Assembly (NCBI RefSeq): GCF_000262755.1
Contig: NZ_AFEU01000003.1
Span: 1,054,001 to 1,118,000 of the forward strand
Source: Bacillus methanolicus PB1
Lineage (GTDB): Bacteria > Bacillota > Bacilli > Bacillales > Cytobacillaceae
Direction: 5' to 3'
Length of the DNA: 64,000 nucleotides
Shown: in pieces, positions 1 to 10,409 of the stretch
Layout: the number at the start of each line of letters is the position of its first letter
How positions within the stretch are numbered: the first letter of the stretch is position 1
Position numbers and translations under genes: made by a program
Notes under the pieces: generated by a model
Seen by the model: only the letters and a program-made list of their open reading frames with translations
Database searches by the model: none
Told to the model about the DNA's origin: nothing

Positions 1-464
1 CTGGTATCATTTTAATCGGTTTTGGGGTTTACTTTTACCTTCAGCAAGCAAATATTACGGTGTTTAAAGAGTTTTACACTTGGCCAACATTGCTGATGAT
101 TGTCGGCCTTGCCTTTCTGGGCCAAGGCTATTGGGCAAAAGATTATGAAGCGATCTTGCCAGGTGTTATTTTGCTGGGATTCGGATTGCATTTTCATGTT
201 GTAAACCGCCTGGCCATATGGCCTGACCATATAGGCACCTTTATCATGATTATTTCTTTAGGCTTTTTCCTGCGCTATCAAAAAGTTGGAACAGGATTAT
301 TTCAAGGCGTTTTATTCTTGATTCTTGCAGCATTACTCTTGTTTTACGATAAGATTGCCGGCTGGTTCGGCCATCTTGAAAACAACGTTTCCATGGCGTG
401 GAAATTTTGGCCGGCTGCCCTTGTGTTGATCGGGGGTTATTTAATATTTTTTAAGAAAAAGTAG
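1..464 (+). CDS. LiaF-type transmembrane protein, 5' end outside window
   Basis: The frame is open from the left edge without a stop, so this is the 3' part of a longer gene; a GTG at 60 lies inside the frame but has no good ribosome site. The visible 153 residues are almost entirely hydrophobic, with about five membrane segments separated by short polar turns, ending FFKKK. Repeated short GLAFLGQG- and GVILLGFG-like segments resemble the LiaI/LiaF transmembrane domain (DUF5668-like), whose members sit in the cytoplasmic membrane and often relate to envelope stress. It points towards the minus-strand engB operon and ends at the first dispersed repeat, which can act as its terminator. The family call is moderate; the function is unknown. 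Confidence 0.6.
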   Translation, partial: GIILIGFGVYFYLQQANITVFKEFYTWPTLLMIVGLAFLGQGYWAKDYEAILPGVILLGFGLHFHVVNRLAIWPDHIGTFIMIISLGFFLRYQKVGTGLFQGVLFLILAALLLFYDKIAGWFGHLENNVSMAWKFWPAALVLIGGYLIFFKKK

Positions 465-580
465 GGGCTGACTCAGAAACAAAGGGTCAGCCCCTTCCAA
501 AAAACACATTGACAAACATTAATAAAAATATTCTAAATATTGTCTTTGCCGGAGGGAGTCAGACCCTTATGATTCAGTCC
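464..580. repeat. Dispersed palindromic repeat, copy 1
   Basis: Outer arms carry GGGGCTGACTC...GGGTCAGCCCC at the left and GGAGGGAGTCAGACCC with a diverged inverted outer arm at the right, around an AT-rich core. It lies between the convergent membrane protein gene and engB, so its left hairpin (464-496) probably works as a terminator. Four more copies lie at 5413, 9697, 11862 and 23199. Confidence 0.75.
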
Positions 581-584
581 TTCT

Positions 585-1169
585 TTAATTTACAAAACTT
601 TTAATAATGGACCATACCTTTTCTTTTCCTTCGCCCGTCTCGGAGGAAAAAATAACGGAATGGTCATCGGGAACCAAATTTAATTTTTCTTTTGTTATTT
701 TTAAATGCTTTTGCCACTTCCCCTTCGGAATTTTATCCGCCTTAGTAGCAATTACGATACAAGGGATTTCATAATGTTTAAGAAAGTCGTACATCATCAC
801 ATCGTCCTCAGTCGGCGGATGCCGCAAATCCACGATTAAAACAGCAGCCTTAAGCTGTTCTCTTGAAGTAAAATACGTTTCAATCATTTTCCCCCATGCA
901 GCACGTTCGCTTTTTGAAACTTTTGCATAACCGTAACCGGGGACATCAACAAAATAGAACGCTCCATTAATTAAGTAAAAATTCAATGTCTGGGTTTTCC
1001 CTGGCTTCGATGAAGTTCTGGCCAGGTTTTTCCTGTTTATCATTTTATTAATAAACGAAGATTTCCCAACATTCGATCTGCCGGCTAATGCAAATTCCGG
1101 TAAAGCCTGACCGGGATACTGGTCAGGCTTTACCGCACTAACGACAATTTCAGCACTGTTTATTTTCAT
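585..1169 (-). CDS. engB: Ribosome-biogenesis GTPase EngB (YsxC/YihA)
   Basis: A 194-residue TrmE-Era-EngA-EngB family GTPase. G1 P-loop GRSNVGKSS lies near residues 31-39, G3 is DVPGYG, and G4 TKAD is near residue 143. EngB is known to be essential in B. subtilis and to act late in 50S subunit assembly. Length and motif order are normal for the family. The start codon overlaps the lonA stop by 4 bp (ATGA), so the two genes are translationally coupled, as in B. subtilis lonA-ysxC. Nothing unusual is seen. Confidence 0.97.
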   Translation of the reverse strand: MKINSAEIVVSAVKPDQYPGQALPEFALAGRSNVGKSSFINKMINRKNLARTSSKPGKTQTLNFYLINGAFYFVDVPGYGYAKVSKSERAAWGKMIETYFTSREQLKAAVLIVDLRHPPTEDDVMMYDFLKHYEIPCIVIATKADKIPKGKWQKHLKITKEKLNLVPDDHSVIFSSETGEGKEKVWSIIKSFVN

Positions 1170-3493
1170 TGAACCTCACCGCCGCCAAGGGCGTGTTTGA
1201 GTACTTCATCCACATGAGATACTAAAACAAAATCGAGATCGTCTCTTACGCTTTCAGGAATATCATCAATATCCTTTTCATTTTCCTTCGGAAGAATAAT
1301 TTTCGTTAATCCGGCACGATGGGCGCTTAATGTCTTTTCCTTAACGCCGCCAATTGGCAGAACCCGCCCCCTGAGTGTAATTTCTCCTGTCATTCCCACT
1401 TCTTTTTTAATTGGCTTTCCGGATAATGCGGAGACAAGTGCCGTTGCGATAGTGATGCCGGCAGAAGGTCCGTCTTTCGGAACAGCACCTTCCGGTACAT
1501 GGATATGAATATCATACTTTTCATGGAAGTTTTCTTCAATCCCAAGCTCTTTTGCTTTTGAACGGACATAGCTGAAAGCAGCCTGAGCTGACTCTTTCAT
1601 TACATCCCCAAGTTTTCCGGTTAAGACAAGCTTTCCTTTTCCTGGTGACAACGATACTTCGATATGCAGCGTATCCCCGCCAACCGTGGTGTAAGCAAGT
1701 CCAGTGGCAACGCCAACTTGGTCTTCCAACTCTGCCTGGCCATAACGAAATTTCGGCTTTCCTAAAAATTCTTCTACATTCTTCTCGGAAACAACAACTC
1801 GTTTCTTCTCTCCGGAAACGATAATTTTAGCTGTCTTACGGCAAATAGCGGCAACCTGGCGTTCCAATCCGCGCACTCCCGCTTCCCGGGTATAATGGCG
1901 GATAACCTTTTGAATCGCATCTTCGCGAACTTGAAGCTGCGATTTTGTTAACCCGTGTTCTTTAATTTGCTTAGGCAAAAGATGATCTTTTGCAATATGA
2001 ATCTTTTCAATCTCTGTATACCCGGCGATTGTAATAATTTCCATCCGATCTCTGAGCGGTCCCGGGATCGTCGATAAATCATTTGCCGTTGCAATGAACA
2101 TTACTTTTGAAAGATCATACGGCTCTTCAATGAAGTGGTCGCTAAAATTATGATTTTGCTCAGGATCAAGCACTTCAAGCAATGCAGCAGACGGGTCGCC
2201 GCGAAAATCACTCGACATTTTATCGACTTCATCAAGAAGAAACACCGGATTTATTGTTCCGGCTTTTCTCATTCCTTGGATTATTCGGCCGGGCATTGCT
2301 CCTACATAAGTGCGTCGATGTCCTCTAATTTCCGACTCATCGCGGACTCCGCCGAGAGAAATACGAACGAAATTTCGATTTAATGAAGTTGCAATCGAAC
2401 GGGCCAAACTTGTTTTCCCGACACCGGGAGGCCCGGCAAGGCAAAGAATAGGGCCTTTTAATGAACGGGTCAATTGTTGTACGGCCAAATATTCTAAAAC
2501 CCGCTCCTTCACTTTTTCAAGGCCGTAATGGTCTTTATCCAATATTCTCTCAGCTTTGCGAATATCAAGGTCATCATCTGTTTTCTTTGTCCAAGGCAAT
2601 GAAATTAGCCATTCAATATAGTTTCGGATCACTGCGCTCTCTGCTGAAGTTGAAGGAACTTTTTCGTATCGGTCGAGTTCTTTTAAAGCGGTCGCTTTTA
2701 CATGTTCAGGCATGCCTGCTTGCTCAATTTTTTCAGTTAGCTCGGCAATTTCTCCGGTTTTTCCTTCTTTTTCTCCCAATTCTTTTTGAATGGCTTTCAT
2801 TTGTTCACGCAAATAGTATTCTTTTTGCGTCCTTTCCATTGAACGTTTTACACGCTGTCCGATCTTCTTTTCTAAATTCAATACTTCTTTCTCATTATGA
2901 AGAATTTCAATAATGCGGTTCATTCTTTCTTTAATGTCAACTGTCTCAAGAATTTCCTGTTTTTCTTTAAGCTTTAGCGGAAGGTGCGAGGAAATGATGT
3001 CCGCCATTCTTCCTGGCTCCTCAATGTCAGCAACAGATGAATACGTTTCCGCAGAAATCTTTTTGGACATTTTTATGTACTGCTCAAAGTACTCAAGCAT
3101 TGTTCTCATTAAGGCCTGATCTTCCGCATCTTTTGTTTCTCTGTCTTCATATGTTCTTAATGAAACCAGATAGTAATCGGCTTCATCAAAAAACGATACG
3201 ACTTCGGCACGCTTTAAGCCTTCCACTAAAACCCGAATCGTACCATTAGGGAGTTTCAGCATTTGCTTTACTTTTGTTAATGTTCCCATTTGAAACACGT
3301 CTTCTTCTGTTGGATCATCTATTGATATGTCTTTTTGTGTTGTTAAAAATATTAGATGGTCATCGACCATTGCTTTTTCAAGGGCCTGAACCGACTTTTC
3401 ACGTCCGACATCTAAATGAAGGACCATTGTCGGATAAACAAGCACTCCCCGAAGCGGCAGGAGGGGGACGATGATTTCTTCTTTATATGCCAT
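1166..3493 (-). CDS. lonA: ATP-dependent protease LonA
   Basis: 775 residues, the normal length for LonA. It has the N-terminal LAN substrate-binding domain (about 1-200), a coiled-coil segment, an AAA+ ATPase with Walker [10 protein letters not shown] (near 355) and Walker B FLLDEVDK, and a C-terminal protease domain with the Ser-Lys dyad in DGPSAG (Ser near 677) and GGVKEKT (Lys near 720). LonA is a cytoplasmic homohexamer that unfolds and degrades regulatory and damaged proteins. A good ribosome site (GGAGGTGC) precedes the ATG at 3493. It is followed by engB with a 4 bp overlap. Confidence 0.97.
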   Translation of the reverse strand: MAYKEEIIVPLLPLRGVLVYPTMVLHLDVGREKSVQALEKAMVDDHLIFLTTQKDISIDDPTEEDVFQMGTLTKVKQMLKLPNGTIRVLVEGLKRAEVVSFFDEADYYLVSLRTYEDRETKDAEDQALMRTMLEYFEQYIKMSKKISAETYSSVADIEEPGRMADIISSHLPLKLKEKQEILETVDIKERMNRIIEILHNEKEVLNLEKKIGQRVKRSMERTQKEYYLREQMKAIQKELGEKEGKTGEIAELTEKIEQAGMPEHVKATALKELDRYEKVPSTSAESAVIRNYIEWLISLPWTKKTDDDLDIRKAERILDKDHYGLEKVKERVLEYLAVQQLTRSLKGPILCLAGPPGVGKTSLARSIATSLNRNFVRISLGGVRDESEIRGHRRTYVGAMPGRIIQGMRKAGTINPVFLLDEVDKMSSDFRGDPSAALLEVLDPEQNHNFSDHFIEEPYDLSKVMFIATANDLSTIPGPLRDRMEIITIAGYTEIEKIHIAKDHLLPKQIKEHGLTKSQLQVREDAIQKVIRHYTREAGVRGLERQVAAICRKTAKIIVSGEKKRVVVSEKNVEEFLGKPKFRYGQAELEDQVGVATGLAYTTVGGDTLHIEVSLSPGKGKLVLTGKLGDVMKESAQAAFSYVRSKAKELGIEENFHEKYDIHIHVPEGAVPKDGPSAGITIATALVSALSGKPIKKEVGMTGEITLRGRVLPIGGVKEKTLSAHRAGLTKIILPKENEKDIDDIPESVRDDLDFVLVSHVDEVLKHALGGGEVQ

Positions 3494-3589
3494 ATCATTG
3501 CACCTCCAATGGAAATCTTATATATGCGTAATTACATGATAATTCTTTGTACAATTCTAACTTATTTACTAGAGAATGAGCAAACAAAA

Positions 3590-3625
3590 ACTTCGGTTTG
3601 TCAAAAATGCATGGCAAACCGAAGT
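3590..3625 (-). terminator. Rho-independent terminator after lonB
   Basis: Perfect 11-bp stem (3590-3600 with 3615-3625) followed on the minus strand by a T-rich run. It lies directly downstream of the lonB stop and upstream of lonA, separating the two transcripts. Confidence 0.8.
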
Positions 3626-3635
3626 CTCGGTTAAA

Positions 3636-5306
3636 CTATATGCTTTCTTTTTTAGCTAATTCAATCGAAGCGGGAACGGCCTGATCCCCCCGGGTTATTC
3701 CCTTCACAAAAACTAGATCAAACACTTCATTTATGTGAGTGACCGGAACAATTTTTATATCTTTGATTTCATTTAATATGGATTGCATATTTTCTTCCGG
3801 AATGATAACCGTTTTGGCGCCTGCTTTTTTCGCCGCAACAACTTTCGGATACACTCCGCCAACCGGCTTTACATTGCCATGAATGCTGATTTCTCCAGTC
3901 AAAGCAATCGTGTTTTTAACCGGGATTTTATAGATCGCCGAATAAATAGCAGTAGCCATGGCGATGCCTGCAGACGGGCCATCGATCGGGATTCCGCCCG
4001 GGAAATTCACGTGAATATCATATTCATCTGCCGGAACTCTCATGGAACGGAGAACGGTAATCACGTTTTCAATTGATCCTTTTGCCATGCTTTTTCTTCG
4101 GATCGATTTCCCTCGGTCCCCGATGCTTTCCTCTTCAACTATCCCGGTTATATTGATCGTTCCTTTTTCTTTTGCAGGCAGGACCGTCACCTCAATTTCT
4201 ATCAGCGCCCCAGTATTCGGGCCATAAACGGCAAGTCCGTTTACAAGGCCAATATCGGATTTGGGATGTATTTTTCTTTCAATTCTTGGGCTTAACTGGC
4301 TCGAATTGATGACCCATTCTATGTCTTCGTCTTTAATGTAATTTCGGTCTTCATTTATGGCCAATCCGGCAGCCGTTTGCACCATGTTAACTGCTTCACG
4401 TCCGTTCCTTGCATATGTTGAGAGGATATCGAGGCCTTTTTCCGATATTGACAAACGGACCTTTTCAGTTGCTTTTTTCGCAACGGCTGCAATTTCTTCC
4501 TGGTTAAGCTCTCTAAAAAAAACTTCCATACATCTTGATCGAATTGCCGGCGGAATCTCGCTTGGAGTTCTTGTTGTAGCGCCGACAAGGCGAAAATCAG
4601 CCGGCAGACCGTTTTTGAAAATATCATGGATATGAGTAGGAATTTGTGTATTTTCTTCGTTATAATAGGCACTTTCAAGAAAAACTTTTCGATCCTCCAA
4701 AACTTTTAAAAGCTTATTCATTTGAATAGGATGAAGTTCCCCTATTTCATCAATAAACAAAACTCCTCCATGCGCATTTGTCACCGCACCCTGCTTCGGC
4801 TGTGGAATGCCTGCCTGTCCCATCGCTCCTGCACCTTGATAAATCGGATCGTGGACGGATCCGATTAGCGGGTCAGCGATCCCTCGCTCATCAAATCGTG
4901 CTGTCGTTGCGTCTAATTCGATAAATACTGATGAACGTTGAAAAGGAGATTTTGGGTTTTTCTTTGCTTCTTCAAGTACAAGCCTTGCTGCTGCAGTTTT
5001 TCCAACTCCAGGCGGTCCGTATATAATGACATGCTGAGGATTCGGTCCGCATAGAGCCGCCTTTAATGATTTAATCCCATCTTCTTGGCCGACTATATCT
5101 TCAAAACGGGTTGGGCGTACTATTTCCGATAATGGTTTAGTCAATGAAATTGATCTCATCTTTTTCAGCTGCTCCATTTCCTTTTTTGACTCCCGGTCTA
5201 TGGAAACTTTTTGCGTTCGCTGGCTTCTCAACAGATTCCAAAAATAAAGTCCGATAATAATTCCGAAAAACAGTTGAATGAATAAGGCAATCCCCGTCCA
5301 ACTCAT
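3636..5306 (-). CDS. lonB: Lon-like sporulation protease LonB
   Basis: 556 residues. One N-terminal membrane segment (about 5-27), AAA+ domain with Walker [10 protein letters not shown] and Walker B VLFIDEIGEL, then the Lon protease domain with Ser in PIDGPSAG (about 445) and Lys in GGVYPK (about 488). LonB lacks the LAN domain of LonA. In B. subtilis lonB is transcribed in the forespore under sigma-F, and its position between lonA and clpX is conserved. The membrane anchor, the length and the neighbours all match. I did not try to define the promoter. Confidence 0.93.
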   Translation of the reverse strand: MSWTGIALFIQLFFGIIIGLYFWNLLRSQRTQKVSIDRESKKEMEQLKKMRSISLTKPLSEIVRPTRFEDIVGQEDGIKSLKAALCGPNPQHVIIYGPPGVGKTAAARLVLEEAKKNPKSPFQRSSVFIELDATTARFDERGIADPLIGSVHDPIYQGAGAMGQAGIPQPKQGAVTNAHGGVLFIDEIGELHPIQMNKLLKVLEDRKVFLESAYYNEENTQIPTHIHDIFKNGLPADFRLVGATTRTPSEIPPAIRSRCMEVFFRELNQEEIAAVAKKATEKVRLSISEKGLDILSTYARNGREAVNMVQTAAGLAINEDRNYIKDEDIEWVINSSQLSPRIERKIHPKSDIGLVNGLAVYGPNTGALIEIEVTVLPAKEKGTINITGIVEEESIGDRGKSIRRKSMAKGSIENVITVLRSMRVPADEYDIHVNFPGGIPIDGPSAGIAMATAIYSAIYKIPVKNTIALTGEISIHGNVKPVGGVYPKVVAAKKAGAKTVIIPEENMQSILNEIKDIKIVPVTHINEVFDLVFVKGITRGDQAVPASIELAKKESI

Positions 5307-5412
5307 ATCGTACCCTCCTGCAAATAATTAAGTTCTATCTGATATATGGTAGTATCTCCGGCACTGAGTTGGAATAATCAAAAATTTAGAGAAAAAAGCT
5401 TTCATATAAAAA

Positions 5413-5528
5413 GGGGCTGACTCATAAGCAAAAGGTCAGACCCCTCCAGAACAATATATAGACATCTGAAAAAACAATTCTATATATTTTCATTTCCGGA
5501 GGGTGTCAGACCCTTATGAGCCAGCCCT
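5413..5528. repeat. Dispersed palindromic repeat, copy 2
   Basis: Outer inverted arms GGGGCTGACTCATAAG (left) and CTTATGAGCCAGCCC (right), inner arms GACCCCTCC and GGAGGGTGTC, core with tatatag/ctatata. It lies between clpX (3' side) and lonB (5' side). Confidence 0.8.
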
Positions 5529-5541
5529 TATCTTTCCCCGC

Positions 5542-6807
5542 TTAAGCTGAGGTTTTTCTTATTTCGTCAATCACTGTTCCATCATTCAGAATCAGTTTCG
5601 GAGCACTGTTGTTAGCAACAGTTTCTTTTGTAATAATGCATTTTGTAATATCGTCCCTTGAAGGAAGTTCAAACATTACATCAAGCATAATACCTTCAAT
5701 AATCGAACGAAGTCCTCGAGCTCCCGTCTTCCGCTCAATTGCTTTTTTCGCGATTTCTTGAAGCGCACCGTCTTCAAATTCCAATTCCACACCATCAAGT
5801 TCAAGCATTTTTTGATATTGTTTTACTAATGCATTTTTTGGTTTTGTTAAAATTTCAACCAAAGCATCTTCATCTAACTGCTCAAGGCTTGCAATAACAG
5901 GTAAACGCCCTACAAATTCTGGTATTAATCCGAACTTCAATAAGTCTTCTGGAAGAACTTTTGAAAGAAGCTCTTTTTCATCAACTTCAGAAAGTTTTGA
6001 ATCGCCGCCAAATCCAATAACTTTTTGCCCTAAACGCCTTTTAATAATTGGTTCAATTCCATCGAATGCTCCGCCGCAAATGAACAGAATGTTCGTTGTA
6101 TCAATCTGAATGAACTCTTGATGTGGATGTTTGCGGCCTCCTTGAGGCGGCACGCTTGCAACCGTACCTTCAAGAATTTTCAACAATGCCTGCTGTACGC
6201 CCTCTCCGGAAACATCTCTTGTAATTGAAGGATTCTCAGATTTACGGGCAATCTTATCAATTTCATCAATGTAAATAATTCCTTTTTCAGCTTTTTCAAC
6301 ATCGTAGTCTGCGGCCTGAATCAGTTTAAGCAAAATGTTTTCAACGTCTTCGCCGACATACCCTGCTTCTGTCAGTGAAGTAGCATCAGCAATGGCAAAA
6401 GGTACATTTAAGATGCGGGCCAATGTTTGTGCTAGCAATGTTTTACCGCTTCCTGTCGGTCCGATCATACAAATATTGCTTTTTGAAAGCTCGACATCAT
6501 CAATCTTGCTGTTGGAATTAATCCGTTTATAGTGATTGTATACGGCAACAGAAAGGGACTTTTTTGCTTGATCCTGCCCGATGACATATTCATCAAGAAT
6601 ATCAAGAATTTCTTTTGGCTTCGGCACATCTTTGAACTCCACTTCTTCCTCAGTGCCTAGCTCTTCCTCTACAATCTCAGTGCATAATTCAATACACTCA
6701 TCACATATATATACACCCGGACCGGCAACTAATTTTCGGACCTGGTCTTGTGTTTTTCCACAGAAAGAACACTTTAGCTGTCCTTTTTCATCATTGAACT
6801 TAAACAT
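5542..6807 (-). CDS. clpX: ATP-dependent Clp protease ATP-binding subunit ClpX
   Basis: 421 residues from the ATG at 6807, which has the site GGGGTGA 6 bases upstream; an in-frame ATG 33 bases earlier is not needed. The N-terminal C4 zinc-binding domain has Cys at about 13, 16, 35 and 38, followed by one AAA+ module with Walker A GPTGSGKT, Walker [10 protein letters not shown], the pore RKH segment (GGRKHPHQ) and the IGF loop (VIGFGG) that docks ClpP. ClpX unfolds substrates for ClpP. It lies between tig and lonB as in B. subtilis. Confidence 0.97.
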   Translation of the reverse strand: MFKFNDEKGQLKCSFCGKTQDQVRKLVAGPGVYICDECIELCTEIVEEELGTEEEVEFKDVPKPKEILDILDEYVIGQDQAKKSLSVAVYNHYKRINSNSKIDDVELSKSNICMIGPTGSGKTLLAQTLARILNVPFAIADATSLTEAGYVGEDVENILLKLIQAADYDVEKAEKGIIYIDEIDKIARKSENPSITRDVSGEGVQQALLKILEGTVASVPPQGGRKHPHQEFIQIDTTNILFICGGAFDGIEPIIKRRLGQKVIGFGGDSKLSEVDEKELLSKVLPEDLLKFGLIPEFVGRLPVIASLEQLDEDALVEILTKPKNALVKQYQKMLELDGVELEFEDGALQEIAKKAIERKTGARGLRSIIEGIMLDVMFELPSRDDITKCIITKETVANNSAPKLILNDGTVIDEIRKTSA

Positions 6808-6908
6808 TAAATTCACCCCTTCGAGAACTTCTATATACACATGTGGATCACAAGCGACCTATTTTTATTTTTCAGCCTTTAAGAAAAAATCTAGCAGTTA
6901 TGTATTGC

Positions 6909-6917
6909 ATTGTATCA
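6909..6917 (-). promoter_or_regulatory. Candidate extended -10 promoter for clpX
   Basis: TGATACAAT on the minus strand has the extended -10 form TGN followed by TACAAT, about 100 bases before the clpX start. No convincing -35 was seen. The 6808-7134 gap between clpX and tig otherwise holds only the tig terminator and AT-rich sequence. Confidence 0.4.
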
Positions 6918-7092
6918 CATTTTTTAGGCAGACAGGTACTAATTGCTCTTAAATAAGTTAAGTTGCAAGACTTTAACATGGATCCACTGATAGAAAAAAT
7001 ATGTACTAACTCATCATAACCAGAAAAACGCTGCTTAAATCCTATATTTTACAACTTTATAACTTTCTCTTTATGTATGTATATGTATAAAA

Positions 7093-7117
7093 CAAGGCAC
7101 GATTGCATCGCGCCTTG
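7093..7117 (-). terminator. Terminator after tig
   Basis: 11-bp perfect stem CAAGGCGCGAT/ATCGTGCCTTG with a 3-base loop, followed on the minus strand by TTTTAT, 18 bases after the tig stop. Confidence 0.85.
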
Positions 7118-7134
7118 CTTTTAGCAATTATTTA

Positions 7135-8439
7135 CTATTGTTCTACCGGATTGCTTTCAACTGTTTTGCTGTATTCTACAAGGAAATCGATTGCTTTTCG
7201 ATTTTGAAGATCTCCTTTTATTCCATCAAGGCTTCCTATTGCTTTTTTAATGTCATCAACTGGCATGTTATACATGTCTGCCATTTTTTGCAGATCTTCG
7301 TTTACTTCTTCATCTGTTACTTCGATATTTTCTGCTTTTGCAATGGCTTCAAGAGTAAGGGCGACACGAACGCGCTTTTCAGCTTCTTCTTTCATTTGTT
7401 CACGAAGAGCATCTTCATCCTGTCCTGAGAATTGGTAGTATAAATCAAGGGTCATGCCTTGCATTTGCAGACGCTGTTCAAACTCATTCAAGATGCGGTC
7501 CACTTCATTCTTAACCATTACTTCAGGAAGAACAATTTCTGCATTTTCTGCTGCCTTTTCAACAACTGTATCACGAACGTGGTGCTCAGCCTCATGCTGT
7601 TTCTCATGTTCTAAGCGTTCTTTAATTTTTGCTTTCAACTCTTCAAAAGTTTCAGCTTCATCATCCACGTCTTTTGCAAATTCATCATCAAGCTCAGGAA
7701 GAACCTTTGTTTTCACTTCATGTACTTTCACTTTAAATACTGCAGGTTTACCTGCTAATTCTGCGGCATGATATTCTTCAGGGAATGTTACCTGAACTTC
7801 TTTTTCTTCCCCGGCAGCTGTACCAACTAACTGATCTTCAAAGCCAGGAATGAATGAACCAGAACCAAGTTCAAGAGAATAGTTCTCTCCTTTTCCGCCT
7901 TCAAACGCTTCACCATTGACAAATCCTTCAAAGTCAATCACAACTGTGTCGCCATTTTCAGCAGTTCCTTCTTCTTTTACTACAATCTCTGCATGGCGCT
8001 CTTGAAGAGCTTTTATTTCATTATTCACATCTTCATCTGTTACACTAATATCAAATTTTTCTACTTCTATTCCTTTGTATTCGCCAAGTTTCACTTCCGG
8101 CTTTACAGTAACAGTTGCTTTGAAAATTAAGCTTTTGCCCTTTTCAATTTGTTCAACATCAATTTCAGGGCGGTCAACAGGCTCAATACCAGCTTCTTCT
8201 ACCGCATTTACATATGCATCAGGCAATAGATAATCAATTGCATCCTGGTAAAGAGATTCAACGCCAAAGCGCTTTTCAAAAAGGGAACGAGGCATTTTTC
8301 CTTTACGGAAACCAGGAACGCTAACCTGTTTTACTACCTTTTTAAATGCGAAGTCTAAACCTTGGTTGAATTTTTCGGCATCTACTTCGAATGTAAGAAC
8401 CCCGCGGTTCCCTTCTAATTTTTCCCAATTCACAGACAT
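7135..8439 (-). CDS. tig: Trigger factor, ribosome-associated chaperone
   Basis: 434 residues counted from the ATG at 8439, where the protein starts [11 protein letters not shown] like other Bacillus trigger factors; a GGAGGG lies about 10 bases upstream. The frame is open for another 39 codons upstream, but that stretch is unlike the family. Order: N-terminal ribosome-binding domain (signature FRKGKMPR), FKBP-type PPIase domain ([18 protein letters not shown] region) and the C-terminal chaperone arms rich in Glu/Lys. It binds the large subunit near the exit tunnel and assists nascent chains. Confidence 0.95.
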   Translation of the reverse strand: MSVNWEKLEGNRGVLTFEVDAEKFNQGLDFAFKKVVKQVSVPGFRKGKMPRSLFEKRFGVESLYQDAIDYLLPDAYVNAVEEAGIEPVDRPEIDVEQIEKGKSLIFKATVTVKPEVKLGEYKGIEVEKFDISVTDEDVNNEIKALQERHAEIVVKEEGTAENGDTVVIDFEGFVNGEAFEGGKGENYSLELGSGSFIPGFEDQLVGTAAGEEKEVQVTFPEEYHAAELAGKPAVFKVKVHEVKTKVLPELDDEFAKDVDDEAETFEELKAKIKERLEHEKQHEAEHHVRDTVVEKAAENAEIVLPEVMVKNEVDRILNEFEQRLQMQGMTLDLYYQFSGQDEDALREQMKEEAEKRVRVALTLEAIAKAENIEVTDEEVNEDLQKMADMYNMPVDDIKKAIGSLDGIKGDLQNRKAIDFLVEYSKTVESNPVEQ

Positions 8440-8570
8440 ACCGTTTTTTCCCTCCAACAAATCTATTATCATTTTCAATGATCGAAAATCTTCTGAATAT
8501 GTCTTGTCTTGCAAGTCATAATCCATTCTTTTCAAATAAAATTTTCTTGTTTGCATATTACAACCATTAC

Positions 8571-8598
8571 ATTATAACATACGTTTGCGCTGTTTCAA
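8571..8598 (-). promoter_or_regulatory. SigA-type promoter for tig
   Basis: TTGAAA (8593-8598) and TATAAT (8571-8576) on the minus strand with a 16-base spacer, about 130 bases before the tig start. Confidence 0.6.
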
Positions 8599-8608
8599 CA
8601 GCCCATCC

Positions 8609-9634
8609 CTAAATAATCGGATAAGAAATTTTATCTATTTCCCTGATAATTTTCAAAGCCTTATTTATTTCTTCCGCTGAAGCATTATATTTTTCAGCAA
8701 ATTCGCCAACTGAACGGGCTGATCCAAAGTATTCCGTTCCTATATAATGGTAGGCAGCTGCCCAAACGGAAGGGTCAGTTGGACTGAAATCAAACGGATA
8801 CATAAGAAAAAAATGCCGCTCTATTAACGTTTTAATATTTTCAAACAAAACCGGATCCTCGTTTTCGAGTGTATCTTTTAACATATAAGTGATCTCGAAC
8901 ATTTTGTTTTGTTCCCGAATGTCCGTTAACTTTGCCGGGATAAGGTATTCCGTTTTGCCAAATTTATTTACACGGACTTCTTTTTTATATTCCTGCTCTT
9001 TTAAAATGTTCAGCAGCATTGTTTTTAAGAAAGGATGCCCTTCCTCCGAAATGAAGTAAGATTTTATTTCTTCAATAAATGGGCGAATGTTTTGTTTTGA
9101 TATCTTTGCAACTTTTAGTATTTGCTCTTTAGGGTCATGACTGGAAAACAACTTTTTTTTATCCTCATATATTGAGTGCAAATTTTCTTCTGCAACCCGC
9201 TTTTCCTTTTTACTCTCGATCATTTTTTTGCTTAAGTGAAGGATTCTTGAAAAGTGTTCAAACTTCTCCGGCGGGATTGCCTTCTCTTCCAGAAGGGCTT
9301 CGATCACAGCTATAATTTCTTCATATTCATTCAACTGAACGAGAATGCTAATATACAATTCAACGATCTGAGAATAGTCGCCGATTCCCTTCTTAAGCAT
9401 CTCCTTTGCCAGCAGTTTCGCTTCTCCAAGATTTCCTGATTCAAAATAGGCAAGGACAAGTCCAATATGAATTTCAGTGTTTTCCGGATCAAGATTCTTT
9501 GCTTCAGAAAATAAATGGATTGCCTCGTGATATTCTTTTAGCTGCAATTTTTCCAATCCTTTTTCCATTAATCTTTTTTCCAAATCGGGAAACAGTATTA
9601 TATTATCTTTATTATTTCGATCCCGTTTTTTCAT
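8609..9634 (-). CDS. ysoA: TPR-repeat protein, YsoA-like
   Basis: 341 residues with tetratricopeptide repeats in the N-terminal half (for example the KEYHEAIHLFSEAKNLDPEN and GNLGEAKLLAKEML helices) and a more divergent helical C-terminal half. It sits between tig and leuD, exactly where B. subtilis carries ysoA. TPR proteins mediate protein contacts; no enzymatic motif is present and the function of YsoA is not known to me. The ATG at 9634 begins MKKRDRNNKD with a GGTAACC-type weak site upstream. Confidence 0.8.
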   Translation of the reverse strand: MKKRDRNNKDNIILFPDLEKRLMEKGLEKLQLKEYHEAIHLFSEAKNLDPENTEIHIGLVLAYFESGNLGEAKLLAKEMLKKGIGDYSQIVELYISILVQLNEYEEIIAVIEALLEEKAIPPEKFEHFSRILHLSKKMIESKKEKRVAEENLHSIYEDKKKLFSSHDPKEQILKVAKISKQNIRPFIEEIKSYFISEEGHPFLKTMLLNILKEQEYKKEVRVNKFGKTEYLIPAKLTDIREQNKMFEITYMLKDTLENEDPVLFENIKTLIERHFFLMYPFDFSPTDPSVWAAAYHYIGTEYFGSARSVGEFAEKYNASAEEINKALKIIREIDKISYPII

Positions 9635-9696
9635 ACAGGTTACCGCCTTACTAATTTAGTTAACGTTAGTTTAGCACGAACGGACCATGAAAAAAA

Positions 9697-9804
9697 GGGC
9701 TGACCATATGCAAAGGGTCAGACCCCTCAAAACAATATATAGACCAACTCAAAATTCTATATATTGTTATTACCAGAGGGAGTCAGACCCTTAGAGTCAG
9801 CCCC
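9697..9804. repeat. Dispersed palindromic repeat, copy 3
   Basis: Left arm GGGCTGACCATATGC with GGGTCAGACCCCTC, right arm GAGGGAGTCAGACCC with GAGTCAGCCCC; core with caatatatag/ctatatattg. Its right end touches the leuD stop codon, so it forms the 3' end of the leu operon transcript. Confidence 0.8.
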
Positions 9805-10394
9805 TAAGCATTCAATAATTTGTTCTCGTATGCTTTTATATATTCCTCAAGCTGCAGTGTAATTTCAATTTCATCCCAACCGTTTAGAAGTAGTTTCTTC
9901 CAATACGGATGAATATCGAAAGAAGCTTTGAACCCTGATTCATCGGACACATATTGTTCTTCAAGGTTAATTGTTAATGTGTAAGGCTGATCTTTGGCCC
10001 GCTCCAAAAGATAAGCAACCTTTTCTGCTTCAAGAGTTATAGGAAGCATCCCGTTTTTCAAACAATTTTGATAAAAGATGTCAGCAAACGATGGAGCAAT
10101 AATCGCTTTAAAACCATAATCCAAAAGCGCCCATGGTGCATGCTCCCTGGAAGAGCCGCATCCGAAGTTTTCATTGACAATTAATATGGTTGCTCCTTGA
10201 TTTTCTGGAAAATTCAATTCAAATTCCGGGTTCAAAGTGCCATCCGGCAAGAAGCGCCAATCATAAAATAAAAATTCTCCGAATCCCGTTTTTTCAATCC
10301 TTTTTAAAAATTGTTTAGGAATAATTTGATCCGTATCAACATTTGCTCGATCAAATGCAGCTGCTTTTCCTTTAAATTGTTGAAATCCGCTCAT
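9804..10394 (-). CDS. leuD: 3-isopropylmalate dehydratase small subunit
   Basis: 196 residues, usual length. It forms the LeuCD aconitase-family enzyme that converts 2-isopropylmalate to 3-isopropylmalate. The swivel-domain signature FGCGSSREHAPWAL is present near 75-88. The gene follows leuC by 15 bp and is the last cistron of the ilv-leu operon. The stop codon is shared with the edge of a dispersed repeat. Confidence 0.96.
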   Translation of the reverse strand: MSGFQQFKGKAAAFDRANVDTDQIIPKQFLKRIEKTGFGEFLFYDWRFLPDGTLNPEFELNFPENQGATILIVNENFGCGSSREHAPWALLDYGFKAIIAPSFADIFYQNCLKNGMLPITLEAEKVAYLLERAKDQPYTLTINLEEQYVSDESGFKASFDIHPYWKKLLLNGWDEIEITLQLEEYIKAYENKLLNA

Positions 10395-10409
10395 TGGACA
10401 TCCTCCTTT

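Noticed and set aside
2135-3474. Series of plus-strand frames inside lonA
   Set aside because: They are reverse-strand shadows of an intact, conserved gene, without ribosome sites or family resemblance.
8440-8556. N-terminal extension of tig
   Set aside because: The 39 extra codons do not resemble trigger factor and lie over its promoter region; the ATG at 8439 has a ribosome site and the normal family start.
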